Assembly (NCBI GenBank): GCA_030681675.1
Contig: JAUXRP010000014.1
Coordinates: 1 to 64,000, forward strand
Length of the DNA: 64,000 nt
Direction: 5' to 3'
Source: Candidatus Planktophila sp.
Lineage (GTDB): Bacteria > Actinomycetota > Actinomycetes > Nanopelagicales > Nanopelagicaceae
Position numbers and translations under genes: made by a program
Notes under the pieces: model-generated
The model's input: only the letters and a program-made list of their open reading frames with translations
Databases searched by the model: none
What the model was told of the DNA's origin: nothing
In this document: positions 8,667 through 18,912 of the stretch, piece by piece
Position numbering within the stretch: position 1 is the stretch's first letter
Layout of the letters: each line of letters starts with the position of its first letter

Positions 8667-9818
8667 CTACTTAACGATGCCTGTATTGACTAGAACGCCG
8701 CCCTTTGAAGTAAATCCAGCAAAGAGTCCGTAAGAAATATCTCCATTCTTGTCGAAGACAATCTTATTTCCGCTCACGCTCTTACCCTTGTAAGCCTTGA
8801 CCCACTTAAGCATCTTGGCACGGGTTGTATTTCCCTTTTTTATACCTTCAAGCAGGATGTTTGCAGCATCGAATGATTCAACTGAGTAAACACCAGATGA
8901 AACACCCATTTGCTTCTTGAAATCAGCTTCAAGCTTTTTGCTAATTCCAGCTAATCCACCCACACCAGTGATCCGTGCACCTTCAGCTGCAGCACCTGCA
9001 AGCTTTGGGAACTCCTGGTTAAAGACTCCGTCGCCACCAGCAAATATTGCTGTTGAACCTGAGTCACGGAGCTGCTTAATAAAAATTGCAGCTGCAGAAT
9101 AGTAACCTGTATAGATAACTACAGTTGCTCCCGAAGATGCGATCTTTGCAATTGTTGGGCTGTAATCAGTTGCTGTATTAGGAACTGAGTCTCCACCAAC
9201 AAGTGATGCTCCAGCAACCTTCTTCAAGCCAGCTTCTACGTAGCCCCGAAGAGGTACGGCATATGCTGATTGATCGTCGAATACAAATACCTTTGCACTG
9301 GAAACACCTTTAGTTGCATATTTAGCCAACGCTGGACCTTGTAGATCATCTTTACCTACAACACGGTGGAACACTGGTCCGCCGAAGTCAGGAGATGTTG
9401 GATCTGTAAGTGAAACACGTGTAGCAGATGGAGAGACAAGAACTAATCCACCGGCCTTGTAATATGGAAGTGATGCGATTGTTGCACCTGAGTATGCAGG
9501 TCCAACTAAACCAAGCACATTCTTATTAGCTCCAATGCCTGGGGCAACTGTTGATGCAACAGCTGGATCTCCCTGGTCATCTACTGAAACTACTTTGACA
9601 TTGTACTTATTCTTATTTTTTGCATTGAAGAGCTTTACTGCATACTTCACTGCATTCTGCTCATCGATACCAGTTGATGCTTCTCCACCTGAAAGAGGAC
9701 CTTGGTATGCGATATAGAGAACCTTTGCAGCTGCCTGCGCGTTAGTCGCTGCTGAAACTCCGAAAATGAGAGCTGCTGCAGATACAACGGCAAGTGAACG
9801 CTGAATCTTTATGTTCAT
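8667..9818 (-). CDS. livJ: Branched-chain amino acid ABC transporter, substrate-binding protein
   Basis: Extracytoplasmic type I periplasmic-binding-fold receptor of the importer, 383 residues. The start at 9818 (MNIKIQRS) follows AGGAAAGG and gives a normal signal peptide with basic n-region, hydrophobic core at about residues 8-24 and a cleavage site near AQA-AAK. The mature protein begins KVLYIAYQGPLSGGEASTG, the usual start of Peripla_BP_6 receptors, and contains LVGPAYSG and KVFVFDDQSAYAVPLRG. There is no lipobox Cys, which is unusual for a receptor in a monoderm cell. It heads the liv operon. A longer frame from 9908 adds a non-signal-like segment and is not used. Confidence 0.93.
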   Translation of the reverse strand: MNIKIQRSLAVVSAAALIFGVSAATNAQAAAKVLYIAYQGPLSGGEASTGIDEQNAVKYAVKLFNAKNKNKYNVKVVSVDDQGDPAVASTVAPGIGANKNVLGLVGPAYSGATIASLPYYKAGGLVLVSPSATRVSLTDPTSPDFGGPVFHRVVGKDDLQGPALAKYATKGVSSAKVFVFDDQSAYAVPLRGYVEAGLKKVAGASLVGGDSVPNTATDYSPTIAKIASSGATVVIYTGYYSAAAIFIKQLRDSGSTAIFAGGDGVFNQEFPKLAGAAAEGARITGVGGLAGISKKLEADFKKQMGVSSGVYSVESFDAANILLEGIKKGNTTRAKMLKWVKAYKGKSVSGNKIVFDKNGDISYGLFAGFTSKGGVLVNTGIVK

Positions 9819-9840
9819 GTATTGCCTTTCCTGATCTTGT

Positions 9841-9852
9841 TGTCCCGGGACA
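9841..9852. promoter_or_regulatory. Perfect 12-bp palindrome in the livJ leader
   Basis: TGTCCCGGGACA reads the same on both strands and lies 22 bases ahead of the livJ start, just upstream of its ribosome binding site. It could be an operator for a dimeric regulator or a small hairpin. No regulator is identified. GC-rich perfect palindromes are unlikely by chance in this AT-leaning spacer, but the role is unproven. Confidence 0.4.
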
Positions 9853-9874
9853 GGGAGGTGATGAGGGTAATGCC

Positions 9875-9888
9875 TAGTGCTAGCACTA
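9875..9888. promoter_or_regulatory. Perfect 14-bp palindrome in the livJ leader
   Basis: TAGTGCTAGCACTA is a perfect palindrome 56 bases ahead of the livJ start. Its symmetry resembles operators of LacI or GntR type regulators. Further upstream, TTTGTG and TATAAC (9925-9930, minus strand) with a 16-base spacer form a possible promoter, so the palindrome would sit downstream of the transcription start, where a repressor could block elongation. The regulator is unknown. Confidence 0.5.
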
Positions 9889-9961
9889 AACAAGGCGAAA
9901 GTGAACATAAAGTATTTCTTTTTCGTTATAAAGGAGAGGAGATCACCACAAAATCAGGTAG

Positions 9962-10537
9962 CTAATGCGGCGGAACCGCCTCTGGATTGATAACCGCTTC
10001 AGCAACAGCCTTCATACTCATTCGACGGTCCATCGCCGCCCGTTGGATCCATGAAAAGGCCTCAGGTTCGGGCAAATTCAGCGCTTTCATTAAAATCCCC
10101 TTCGCCCGATCGATTAATTTACGAGTCTCAAGACGATCATGTAAATCGGCAACTTCGGCAGCTAGCGTGCTCATCTGTAGATGTCTACTTATCGCAATCT
10201 CAATGGCTGGAATTAAGTCACCAATTGTGAATGGTTTGACTACATAAGCCATAACCCCGGCATCACGCGCGCGATCGATGAGCTCCTTTTGCGAATATGC
10301 CGTGAGCATTAAAACTGGAGCTACATCAATTATCTTTTCCGCCGCCGATATGCCATCTAAAACCGGCATTTTGACATCCAAAATAGCTAGATCTGGTTTA
10401 TGTTCAAAGGCTAAATCTACCGCCTCTTGCCCATTTGAGGCTTGAGCCACGACTTCATAGCCAGCGCCTTGGAGCATTTCAACTAAATCCATACGTATGA
10501 GCGCTTCATCTTCGGCAACGAGAATTCGAATGCTCAT
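9962..10537 (-). CDS. ANTAR-domain response regulator, PdtaR-like
   Basis: A 191-residue two-component regulator that acts on RNA rather than DNA. The receiver domain covers residues 1-120 with acidic pocket Glu9-Asp10-Glu11, phosphoacceptor Asp54 (AILDVKMPVLDG), Thr in LMLTAYS and Lys in YVVKPF. A short coiled segment leads to an ANTAR domain at about 130-185 (LIDRAKGILMKALNLPEPEAFSWIQRAAMDRRMS). In mycobacteria PdtaR controls transcripts by binding paired hexaloop hairpins in antitermination. No histidine kinase gene is adjacent. It lies between a tRNA gene and livJ, the same relative position as in Streptomyces-like genomes. The AAAGGAT before the ATG supports the start. Confidence 0.93.
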   Translation of the reverse strand: MSIRILVAEDEALIRMDLVEMLQGAGYEVVAQASNGQEAVDLAFEHKPDLAILDVKMPVLDGISAAEKIIDVAPVLMLTAYSQKELIDRARDAGVMAYVVKPFTIGDLIPAIEIAISRHLQMSTLAAEVADLHDRLETRKLIDRAKGILMKALNLPEPEAFSWIQRAAMDRRMSMKAVAEAVINPEAVPPH

Positions 10538-10574
10538 ATCCTTTTCACCCCTTCAGGATGTACATGCCGTGCGT

Positions 10575-10646
10575 GCCTCGAGTCGGATTCGAACCGACAC
10601 TATGCAGTGTTTGAGACTGCCCTCTCTACCGTTGGAGTACCGAGGC
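10575..10646 (-). tRNA. tRNA with anticodon CAA (Leu by codon), class I fold
   Basis: The 72-nt minus-strand sequence folds as a cloverleaf. The acceptor stem is GCCTCGG with TCGAGGC (one G-U pair), the discriminator is A73, the D stem is short (CTC/GAG), the anticodon stem is GCAGT/ACTGC with loop CTCAAAC, the variable region has five bases (ATAGT), and the T arm GTCGG-TTCGAAT-CCGAC is perfect. T8-A14, GG in the D loop and the T-loop consensus are present, so it looks functional. The anticodon is CAA, which reads the leucine codon UUG. Leucine tRNAs normally have a long variable arm and this one does not. CCA is not encoded. It sits 14 bases after pyk. The fold is well supported; the amino acid identity is less certain. 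Confidence 0.85.
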
Positions 10647-10660
10647 GTTACTGGGCAATC

Positions 10661-12100
10661 TTATCGGTAGGCCGGAGCTGCGCCGCCAACAGCATCGCCA
10701 ACGCGGTGCACTCGCATCGCATTTGTCGAGCCTGGAATTCCTGGCGGAGCGCCTGCAACGATCATGACGTTATCGCCAATTTCCGCCCTTCCTGAATCGA
10801 TCAGAACCGTATCGACTAACTTCACCATCTCGTCGGTCGCGCCCACGACAGGGGTCAACATTGATTCAATCCCCCAGGAAAGGGCTAAGCGATTGTATGT
10901 GCCGACCTCCGGAGTCATTGCAAGGATTGGAATAGGTGAGCGAAGACGTGACATTCGACGTGCTGAATCACCACTCTGGGTAAATGCAACTAAATACTTA
11001 GCGTCAACGATCGCACCAACTTCGGTCGCCGCCTTTGTGATTGCGCCGCCCTTTGTTCGAGGTGCGGTCTTTATAGGGCGTATTCGATCTAAACCGCCCT
11101 CTTCAGTTTTTTGAATAATACGCGCCATAGTTTGGACGGCCTCAATTGGAAACTCACCAATGCTAGTCTCACCAGAGAGCATCAAGGCGTCTGCACCATC
11201 TAGAACCGCATTTGCGCAATCAGTAGCTTCGGCGCGTGTAGGTCGCGAATTTGTAATCATTGATTCAAGCATTTGAGTTGCAACGATTACAGGCTTAGCC
11301 ATATCTCGAGCAAGTTCGACACAAAGCTTTTGCACAAGTGGAACATCTTCAATTGGAAGCTCTACACCTAAATCTCCACGAGCAACCATAATTCCATCAA
11401 AGGCATCGACTATGTGTGCGATATTTGCAACGGCTTGTGGTTTTTCAATTTTGGCAATAACAGGAAGGCGAATACCTTCCTCATCCATAATTTTATGAAC
11501 ATCCTTAATATCTGCAGCGTTGCGAACAAAAGAAAGTGCAATGAAGTCGGCACCTGCGTGAAGTCCCCACCTTAAATCTTCAATATCTTTTTCAGACAGT
11601 GCAGGAACAGACACGGCCACTCCCGGGAGATTGATACCTTTATTATTACTGACTGCGCCAGGCTCAATTACTTTAGTTATGACATCAGAACCCTTAACCT
11701 CAATAACCTCGACAGTCACCTTCCCATCATCGATTAAAATGCGGTCTCCGATTTTGCAATCTCCTGGAAGGCCCTTATACGTAGTACCAACTCGCTCTTT
11801 TGTGCCTTCAATTTCATCGGTCGTAATAGTAAAGATATCTCCACGAGCTAGATCATGTGGGCCTGCAGAAAATCGAGCGAGTCGAATCTTTGGACCTTGA
11901 AGATCCACAAGAATTGCCACCGGTCGCCCAGCTGCTTGTGCCAATGACCTAACTAAATTTAAACGGACTTGATGCTCGTCATAGGAGCCATGTGAAAGAT
12001 TTAATCTAGCCATATTCATACCGGCATCAATGAGAGCTTTAATCAGCTCTGGGGATTCAACGGCTGGCCCCAACGTGCACACAATCTTTGCTCTACGCAT
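10661..12100 (-). CDS. pyk: Pyruvate kinase
   Basis: Converts phosphoenolpyruvate and ADP to pyruvate and ATP, the last step of glycolysis. The 479 residues begin with RRAKIVCTLGPAVESPE and show the substrate-loop ARLNLSHGSYDEH, the signature IEKPQAVANI with the catalytic Lys region, ARGDLGVELP and the nucleotide-side segment MLESMITNSRPTRAEATD. The C-terminal domain (DSARRMSRLRSPIPILAMTP) is complete, so this is a normal-length bacterial enzyme. It follows gltD by nine bases and precedes the tRNA by 14, so the tRNA may be co-transcribed and processed from the same RNA. Confidence 0.97.
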   Translation of the reverse strand: MRRAKIVCTLGPAVESPELIKALIDAGMNMARLNLSHGSYDEHQVRLNLVRSLAQAAGRPVAILVDLQGPKIRLARFSAGPHDLARGDIFTITTDEIEGTKERVGTTYKGLPGDCKIGDRILIDDGKVTVEVIEVKGSDVITKVIEPGAVSNNKGINLPGVAVSVPALSEKDIEDLRWGLHAGADFIALSFVRNAADIKDVHKIMDEEGIRLPVIAKIEKPQAVANIAHIVDAFDGIMVARGDLGVELPIEDVPLVQKLCVELARDMAKPVIVATQMLESMITNSRPTRAEATDCANAVLDGADALMLSGETSIGEFPIEAVQTMARIIQKTEEGGLDRIRPIKTAPRTKGGAITKAATEVGAIVDAKYLVAFTQSGDSARRMSRLRSPIPILAMTPEVGTYNRLALSWGIESMLTPVVGATDEMVKLVDTVLIDSGRAEIGDNVMIVAGAPPGIPGSTNAMRVHRVGDAVGGAAPAYR

Positions 12101-12109
12101 GAGCCAACC

Positions 12110-13564
12110 TTAAACCATCAACTGACGGGTAGTGGGTTCGATAGGATTTGGAAGTTGAGTATCACCCGTGAGATATCTATCAACCGCCGATGCAGCACTT
12201 CGGCCCTCTGCAATTGCCCACACGATTAAGGATTGTCCACGTCCAGCATCGCCGGCAACGAACACACCATCATCATTTGCTGCAAAATTGTTGTCCCGGA
12301 CAATGTTGCCGCGATCATCAATGTGAACCTCAAGTTGATCCAAGAGCGGAGATTGTTCTGGACCGGTGAAACCCATTGCAAGAAAGACAAAATCTGCCGG
12401 AATCTCTTTTTCGCTACCAGCGACCGGTTCAAACTTTCCATTGACGTACTCTGTTTCAACGATACGTAAAGCTGTCACATTGCCTAACTCGTCACCTAAG
12501 AACTCCTGCGTACTCACTGAAAAGATTCGGTTATCACTCTCTTCATGTGCACTGGAGACACGGAAAATCATGGGATACATTGGCCAAGGCGCAGTTGATG
12601 GACGTTCCTCACTAGGTCTTGGCATAATCTCTAACTGCGTAACACTGGCAGCACCTTGGCGAATCGAAGTTCCAAGACAGTCAGCACCAGTATCGCCGCC
12701 TCCCAAAATAACGACATGTTTACCTTTGACATTTATCTCCGGAGTTTTAGTTTCGCCAAGTGCCTGTCTGTTGCCCCAAGGTAGAAACTCCATCGCTTGA
12801 TAGACACCGGTTAAGTAACGGCCCGGGACCGGCAATTCACGCCAATTGGTCGCACCTACCGCTAAGATAATTGCATCGTATTTTTTGCGAAGCGCTGATC
12901 CTGTTAACTCTCCCCCGACATCAACGCCAGGTCGAAAGCGTGTTCCCTCTTTCTCCATCTGTTCAAGACGACGATCCAGAATATGCTTCTCCATTTTGAA
13001 CTCAGGAATTCCGTAACGAAGCAAGCCGCCGATTTTTTCGGCTCGTTCGTACACCGCAACAGTGTGTCCTGCCCGAGTTAATTGTTGAGCAGCTGCCAAA
13101 CCAGCAGGCCCAGATCCAATAACGGCGACTGTCTTGCCCGTCAAACGATCCGGAATGAGTGGTTTAACCTCACCCGTTGCAAATGCCTCTTCAACTATTC
13201 GAAGTTCGACCTGTTTAATCGTTACTGCATCGCGATTAATAGCAACAACGCATGCCGTCTCACATGGGGCGGGGCAAAGGCGTCCTGTGAACTCTGGAAA
13301 ATTGTTAGTGGCATGTAAGCGATTAATCGCCTCGTGTGTATCTCCCCGCCAGATTAAATCATTCCACTCTGGAATCAAATTTCCGAGTGGACAGCCAGAA
13401 TGACAGAAGGGAATTCCGCAATCCATGCACCGCCCGGCCTGCTTTTGCAAATGTTCAAAGCTCTGAGGTTCATACACTTCACGCCAATCTTGAATACGCA
13501 CATCTACCGGTCTTCGCGCCGGTGTTTCGCGAGGTGTTGTAAGAAATCCCTTGGGATCAGCCAT
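12110..13564 (-). CDS. gltD: Glutamate synthase, small subunit
   Basis: NADPH-dependent glutamate synthase beta subunit, 484 residues. It oxidises NADPH and passes electrons to GltB. The N-terminal region carries the Cys pattern [17 protein letters not shown] and a later C-x3-C pair (CPAPCETAC) for the iron-sulfur clusters. An FAD-binding GxGxxG ([14 protein letters not shown]) lies near residue 150 and an NADPH-binding one ([11 protein letters not shown]) near residue 285. The C-terminal [18 protein letters not shown] closes the FAD site. The gene overlaps gltB by eight bases, consistent with a coupled 1:1 complex. Confidence 0.97.
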   Translation of the reverse strand: MADPKGFLTTPRETPARRPVDVRIQDWREVYEPQSFEHLQKQAGRCMDCGIPFCHSGCPLGNLIPEWNDLIWRGDTHEAINRLHATNNFPEFTGRLCPAPCETACVVAINRDAVTIKQVELRIVEEAFATGEVKPLIPDRLTGKTVAVIGSGPAGLAAAQQLTRAGHTVAVYERAEKIGGLLRYGIPEFKMEKHILDRRLEQMEKEGTRFRPGVDVGGELTGSALRKKYDAIILAVGATNWRELPVPGRYLTGVYQAMEFLPWGNRQALGETKTPEINVKGKHVVILGGGDTGADCLGTSIRQGAASVTQLEIMPRPSEERPSTAPWPMYPMIFRVSSAHEESDNRIFSVSTQEFLGDELGNVTALRIVETEYVNGKFEPVAGSEKEIPADFVFLAMGFTGPEQSPLLDQLEVHIDDRGNIVRDNNFAANDDGVFVAGDAGRGQSLIVWAIAEGRSAASAVDRYLTGDTQLPNPIEPTTRQLMV

Positions 13565-16500
13565 GTGCTGCTACCTCCATTACATGCGCATCGACCGGCA
13601 AACCTTCACGTGCAGCACGCGCCATAGCCTCCAGCACACGTGCATAATCTCGCGGCATCACGAGAGAGAATCGCCTAATGGAGTTTTCCCAATCATCAAG
13701 GAGTTGCGTTGCGATGATTGAATCTGTCAGAACTGCAAAGTTAGTGATAATCGCCTTTAACTCCACGCCCTGATCATCCGGAACAGCTAAAACATCGACC
13801 ATATCGGTATTTACATGTAAAGGATTAATATCTAATACAAAGGCGCGTCCACCTGACATTCCCGCAGCAAAGTTACGACCTGTGTTTCCTAAGACGACTA
13901 CAGTTCCACCAGTCATATATTCACAACCATGATCGCCTATACCTTCTACAACTGCAGTTGCACCTGAGTTGCGCACGCAGAAGCGTTCACCAACAACTCC
14001 GCGAATATGAATTTCACCAGAAGTTGCGCCGTAACCGATAACATTTCCAGCGATAACATTCTCATGTGATTTAAATGTTGAACTCACATCCGGTCGTACA
14101 ATCACACGGCCTCCTGAAATTCCCTTACCAACATAGTCATTTGAATCGCCAAAGAGACGAAGAGTCAACCCTGAAGGAATAAATGCGCCGAGAGATTGTC
14201 CGGCAGATCCGTGCAGAGTGATGTCTATACTTCCATCGGCAAGACCGGCACCGCCAAATAGCCGAGTTATTTGCGCGCCAAGCATGGTCCCAACTGTTCG
14301 ATTTACATTTCGGACAGGCATTTCGATTCGTACGGGCTCTCGATTAGTAAGTGCTGGTTGGGAAAGAGCAATTAACTCATTATCAAGGGCGGCATCTAGG
14401 CCGTGATCTTGTTCAGATACATTATGCAGAGCGCCTGAATTTTTTGGTCTTACAAGTAGAGGTGTCAAATCTAAACCGCTCGCTTTCCAGTGATCGACGG
14501 CTTTTTTTACCTCTATATATTCAACGTGACCAATGGCCTCAAGTAAAGTTTTAAAGCCTAGTTGCGCCAAAATCTCGCGAACTTCTTCGGCAATATACTC
14601 AAAAAAAGTTTCAATGAATTCAGGCTTTCCACTGAAACGAGCACGTAGCTCTGGATTTTGTGTCGCCACACCGACGGGACATGTATCCAAATGACACACT
14701 CTCATCATGATGCACCCTGAAACAACCAGTGGAGCAGTTGCAAAGCCAAATTCTTCTGCGCCAAGAAGGGCGGCAATTATTACATCGCGTCCGGTTTTTA
14801 ATTGACCATCAGTCTGTACCACTATTCTCTCGCGCAAATTGTTGAGCAATAGAGTCTGCTGCGTTTCGGCTAAGCCCAGCTCCCAAGGTGCGCCAGCATG
14901 CTTGAGTGAAGTCAGCGGTGAGGCACCCGTGCCACCATCGTGGCCTGAAATAAGAACTACATCGGCATGGGCTTTGCTAACACCTGCAGCAACAGTACCG
15001 ACGCCTACTTCTGCGACAAGCTTGACATGGACTCGCGCATTTTTATTAGCATTTTTTAAATCATGAATGAGCTGAGCCAAATCCTCAATCGAGTAAATGT
15101 CGTGATGTGGAGGCGGTGAAATTAATCCAACTCCCGGAGTCGAATAACGCACCTTAGCGATCCATGGATAAACTTTGTTGCCAGGTAACTGTCCACCTTC
15201 ACCAGGTTTTGCTCCCTGTGCGATTTTGATCTGAATATCATCGGCATTTACTAAGTACTCGCTGGTGACGCCGAAGCGACCTGAGGCAACCTGCTTGATG
15301 GCAGATCGCTTTGAATCACCATTTACTAACGGGATAAATCGCGATGGATCTTCGCCTCCCTCACCAGTATTTGATTTAGCACCCAGTCGATTCATTGCAA
15401 TTGCTAAAGTCTCGTGAACCTCCTGCGAAACCGAACCATACGACATCGCACCTGTTGAAAAACGCTTAATTATCGCTGAAGCAGGCTCTACTTCATCAAT
15501 TGAAATTGAGGCCTGCGGTTTAAATTCAAATAATCCTCGCAGAGTCATAAGGCGAGCACTTTGATCATTGACTCGATTCGTGTAACGCTTGAAAACATCG
15601 TAACGCTTGCTACGAGTTGAGTGCTGCAATGTAAAAACAGTTTCAGGATCAAATAAATGTGGTTCGCCCTCACGACGCCATTGATAGTCACCGCCGATAG
15701 GAAGTCGCTTCGTGCCCGGAACTTCTCCCCCTGGCGGATATGCAATGTGGTGGCGAGCAATAGTCTCTTGAGCGATTACATCGAGTGAAACACCACCTAA
15801 AGCAGATGTCGTGCCCACAAAAAACTCATCAACGACTTCTGCGCTCAAGCCTATCGCCTCAAATACTTGCGCTCCTGTATAGGAGGCAATGGTGCTAATT
15901 CCCATTTTGGACATTACTTTAAGAACACCCTTGCCAAGAGATTTAATTAAGTTACGAACAGCCTTCTCTGGAGTAATTCCAGTAATGACTCCCTGCAAAA
16001 CTAGATCTTCGGCACTCTCCATTGCAAGATACGGATTCACCGCTGCCGCGCCATAACCGATTAACAGTGCAACGTGGTGAACTTCTCGAACATCACCTGC
16101 TTCAACGACCAAACCAACTTTAGTTCGCGTTTTTTCACGGATTAGGTGGTGGTGAACTGCAGAGGTAAGCAAAAGAGAGGGAATCGCAGCCTCTTCAGTA
16201 TCGCCATCACGATCAGATAACACAATAATTCTGGCACCATCTTCAATCGCCTTCGAAACTTCGGCTGTAATTTCATTTAGTCGTGCGCGAAGTGAATCGC
16301 CGCCGTCGGCTACAAAAAAGAGGCCGCGTATAACATGAGCAGTTAAACCTGGATGATCGCCATCTGCATTAACGTGGATTATCTTAGCTAACTCGTCGTT
16401 ATCAATTACTGGAAATGCGAGAGAAATATGGCGACATGAAAATGGGCCTGGATCTAGAAGGTTATGCTCTGGTCCCATTGCAGTGCCTAGACTGGTTACT

Positions 16501-18068
16501 AACTCTTCACGAATTGCATCCAAGGGTGGATTGGTAACTTGTGCAAATAGTTGCGAAAAATAGTCAAACAACAGGCGTGGCCTATTTGAAAGTGCGGCAA
16601 TAGGGGTATCGGTTCCCATTGAACCTAGTGCCTCCATGCCGCTTTGTGCCATCGGTGTCACGAGAATTCTCAACTCTTCCTCTGTATAACCAAAAGCGCG
16701 TTGACGTCGGAGCACGGATGAGTGAGGGTAAACAATATGTTCGCGTGAGGGAAGTTCACTCAACTTTACGATGCCGGCATGAAGCCAATCACCATACGGG
16801 GCGGCGTTTGAAAGTGAATCCTTTATCTCTTCATCTTCAATAATTCGTCCTGCTTCAATATCTACTAGGAACATTTTTCCAGGTTGTAGGCGACCTTTTC
16901 GTACAATATCGGCCGGAGCGATATCTAAGACTCCAACTTCAGAGGCAAGAACGACAAGTCCATCTTTAGTTACCCAAAAACGTGAAGGGCGAAGACCGTT
17001 TCGATCAAGTACTGCGCCAACTTGATGGCCGTCGGTGAAAGTCACACAGGCTGGACCATCCCAAGGCTCCATTAATGAGGCGTGAAAGGCGTAAAAATCT
17101 CGTCGCTCTTCAGACATTGAGCTGTGATTTTCCCAAGCTTCGGGAATCATCATTAACACTGCATGGGGCAGAGATCGTCCGCCTAAGTAAAGAAGTTCTA
17201 AAACCTCATCAAAAGATGCTGAATCACTTCCTGACATCTGAACTATTGGGAATAAACGTTTGAGATCCCCAGGAATTAAATCACTTTCTAAAAGTGATTC
17301 ACGTGCGCGCATCCAGTTTCGATTACCTTTAATTGTATTAATTTCGCCATTGTGTGCAATAAATCGGTAAGGATGCGCAAGTGGCCAGGATGGAAAAGTG
17401 TTAGTTGAAAAGCGGGAGTGGACTAATGCCAACGGAGATTCAACACGCTCATCGCTTAAATCTGGAAAAAACTCTTCAAGTTGCCCCGTTGTAAGCATGC
17501 CCTTAAAAACAATTGTTTGGCTGGAGAGCGAAGGAAAGTAAAGCGCCAGTGAATGCTCAAGACGTTTTCTTAGGCAGAAGACCATTCTTTCAAGAATAAG
17601 TGCGCTCTCATTTTTGAGACCACTCACAAACAACTGTTTAAAATCAGGCATGACTGAGAGAGCAGTTTTTCCAAGGGAGGTCGAGTTAATGGGTAACTCT
17701 CGCCATCCAAGAACTTGCAAACCCTCTTCATGCGCAATACGCGCAATATCGGCGTACACGTCTACACCTTTTTCAATGAATGCGATACCAGTGGCATACG
17801 ATCCTGATGGTGGTAATTCGAATTCAACTACCTCTTGGAAAAATCGATCCGGGATTCGAATGAGAATTCCAGCTCCATCACCGCTATCTGGCTCAGCCCC
17901 CGAAGCTCCTCGGTGCTCGAGGTTGCGCAGTGCAGTTAGAGCTTTTTCTACAATGTCGTGAGTTGCAATTTTATTAAGAGTTGCAACCATCGCAACGCCA
18001 CAGGCATCATGTTCTTTGGCAGGGTTGTACAGCCCCTGTGCATGTGGATAGTCGGAAGGCAAAGCCAT
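13557..18068 (-). CDS. gltB: Glutamate synthase, large subunit
   Basis: The 1503-residue subunit converts glutamine and 2-oxoglutarate to two glutamates. The N-terminal class II amidotransferase starts at Cys23 ([10 protein letters not shown]) after a short propeptide that must be cleaved. The central domain, the FMN-binding synthase domain ([17 protein letters not shown]) and the 3Fe-4S cysteines ([19 protein letters not shown]) follow in order. The C-terminal beta-helix GXGXG domain is complete ([20 protein letters not shown]). It is the first gene of gltBD-pyk. Ammonia assimilation in this cell can therefore run through GS-GOGAT. Confidence 0.98.
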   Translation of the reverse strand: MALPSDYPHAQGLYNPAKEHDACGVAMVATLNKIATHDIVEKALTALRNLEHRGASGAEPDSGDGAGILIRIPDRFFQEVVEFELPPSGSYATGIAFIEKGVDVYADIARIAHEEGLQVLGWRELPINSTSLGKTALSVMPDFKQLFVSGLKNESALILERMVFCLRKRLEHSLALYFPSLSSQTIVFKGMLTTGQLEEFFPDLSDERVESPLALVHSRFSTNTFPSWPLAHPYRFIAHNGEINTIKGNRNWMRARESLLESDLIPGDLKRLFPIVQMSGSDSASFDEVLELLYLGGRSLPHAVLMMIPEAWENHSSMSEERRDFYAFHASLMEPWDGPACVTFTDGHQVGAVLDRNGLRPSRFWVTKDGLVVLASEVGVLDIAPADIVRKGRLQPGKMFLVDIEAGRIIEDEEIKDSLSNAAPYGDWLHAGIVKLSELPSREHIVYPHSSVLRRQRAFGYTEEELRILVTPMAQSGMEALGSMGTDTPIAALSNRPRLLFDYFSQLFAQVTNPPLDAIREELVTSLGTAMGPEHNLLDPGPFSCRHISLAFPVIDNDELAKIIHVNADGDHPGLTAHVIRGLFFVADGGDSLRARLNEITAEVSKAIEDGARIIVLSDRDGDTEEAAIPSLLLTSAVHHHLIREKTRTKVGLVVEAGDVREVHHVALLIGYGAAAVNPYLAMESAEDLVLQGVITGITPEKAVRNLIKSLGKGVLKVMSKMGISTIASYTGAQVFEAIGLSAEVVDEFFVGTTSALGGVSLDVIAQETIARHHIAYPPGGEVPGTKRLPIGGDYQWRREGEPHLFDPETVFTLQHSTRSKRYDVFKRYTNRVNDQSARLMTLRGLFEFKPQASISIDEVEPASAIIKRFSTGAMSYGSVSQEVHETLAIAMNRLGAKSNTGEGGEDPSRFIPLVNGDSKRSAIKQVASGRFGVTSEYLVNADDIQIKIAQGAKPGEGGQLPGNKVYPWIAKVRYSTPGVGLISPPPHHDIYSIEDLAQLIHDLKNANKNARVHVKLVAEVGVGTVAAGVSKAHADVVLISGHDGGTGASPLTSLKHAGAPWELGLAETQQTLLLNNLRERIVVQTDGQLKTGRDVIIAALLGAEEFGFATAPLVVSGCIMMRVCHLDTCPVGVATQNPELRARFSGKPEFIETFFEYIAEEVREILAQLGFKTLLEAIGHVEYIEVKKAVDHWKASGLDLTPLLVRPKNSGALHNVSEQDHGLDAALDNELIALSQPALTNREPVRIEMPVRNVNRTVGTMLGAQITRLFGGAGLADGSIDITLHGSAGQSLGAFIPSGLTLRLFGDSNDYVGKGISGGRVIVRPDVSSTFKSHENVIAGNVIGYGATSGEIHIRGVVGERFCVRNSGATAVVEGIGDHGCEYMTGGTVVVLGNTGRNFAAGMSGGRAFVLDINPLHVNTDMVDVLAVPDDQGVELKAIITNFAVLTDSIIATQLLDDWENSIRRFSLVMPRDYARVLEAMARAAREGLPVDAHVMEVAAHG

Positions 18069-18124
18069 AATTGTTGAGCTCCGATTGTCGAGGAATACTG
18101 CGGGACAACCTTGGCCCTAGGAAA

Positions 18125-18153
18125 TAAATACTCTGAAGGTATCAACTACTCAA
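18125..18153 (-). promoter_or_regulatory. Candidate promoter of gltB
   Basis: On the minus strand TTGAGT (18148-18153) and TATTTA (18125-18130) are separated by exactly 17 bases, matching sigma-70-type spacing. They lie 57 bases ahead of the gltB ATG in the 126-base spacer between the VIT family gene and gltB. Read by eye only. Confidence 0.4.
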
Positions 18154-18194
18154 TACGTGCAAAGAGTAGCAACAAAAATTGAAATGGCTAGAGT

Positions 18195-18902
18195 TTAGAT
18201 ACCTGCAACTCGGGCAATCTGACCGATTCCTGCAGTGATGAGCATGCCGAGAGAGCCACCAATTATCACCCGAAGCGTTGTTGAGCGCACCTTAGCGCCA
18301 GCGGTTTTCGCGCTGACTATGCCTGTGAGCAATAAACCCCCAATCGTGAAACCAACGATGCTCCACGCCTTAGCCCCAGTTGAAGGCGCAAATGATCCAA
18401 GGAATGGGATCAGACCGCCGACAGTAAATGAGATCGCGGAAGCAATGGCCGCTTGTACTGGCCGTGCTTTGGTGTGTGGATGCTGCCCCAGCTCATCGCG
18501 CAAATGTGCAGCGAGTGGATCCTTTGCATGCATTGCCATTGCAACTTCAAGGGCAAGCTCTGGAGTTAATCCACGGGCAATGTAAATATGTTGAAGCTCT
18601 AAGAGTTCGCCTTCGGGGTCGGTCGCCAAGTGTTCAATCTCAAGTACACGGTCTGATTCCTCTACATCGTTTTGCGAGCGAACTGATACGTACTCACCGA
18701 CTGCCATCGACATCGCACCTGCTGTGATTCCAGCTAAACCAGCGGTTACCAGAAACCCATTTTTACCGGCTGCAACAACACCAATCATCAACGATGCCAT
18801 TGAAACTAACCCATCATTAGCGCCCAACACTGCCGCCCGAAGCCAGCCCGCACGGTGAGTCCGGTGTTGTAAATTTCTGGCGCGAACATCTTGTAGCGGC
18901 AT
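18195..18902 (-). CDS. VIT1/CCC1 family membrane metal transporter
   Basis: A 235-residue membrane protein of the vacuolar iron transporter family (formerly DUF125), which moves Fe(II) or Mn(II) across membranes by proton exchange. The first segment RAAVLGANDGLVSMASLMIG is the family hallmark. The second helix (AGAMSMAVGEYVSVRSQNDVEE) leads into the cytoplasmic helical metal-binding insert with several Glu residues, and three more helices follow. The likely role is metal efflux or detoxification; the metal is not decided by sequence. It is the last gene of the long run that begins upstream with dksA, ten bases after lgt. Confidence 0.9.
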   Translation of the reverse strand: MPLQDVRARNLQHRTHRAGWLRAAVLGANDGLVSMASLMIGVVAAGKNGFLVTAGLAGITAGAMSMAVGEYVSVRSQNDVEESDRVLEIEHLATDPEGELLELQHIYIARGLTPELALEVAMAMHAKDPLAAHLRDELGQHPHTKARPVQAAIASAISFTVGGLIPFLGSFAPSTGAKAWSIVGFTIGGLLLTGIVSAKTAGAKVRSTTLRVIIGGSLGMLITAGIGQIARVAGI

Positions 18903-18912
18903 AGCGCTCAGC

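Noticed and set aside
8641-8675. Short repeats (TAGCTAAG twice and AGTAACTACTT) after the livJ stop
   Set aside because: Too short and partly overlapping to call a functional repeat or terminator with any confidence.
9819-9908. N-terminal extension of LivJ from an ATG at 9908
   Set aside because: It would put the signal peptide 30 residues inside the protein and overlaps the palindromic leader; the ATG at 9818 has a strong ribosome binding site.
10575-10646. Treating the CAA tRNA as a pseudogene
   Set aside because: All stems pair, tertiary-contact bases and T loop are intact; only its class I shape with a Leu anticodon is odd.
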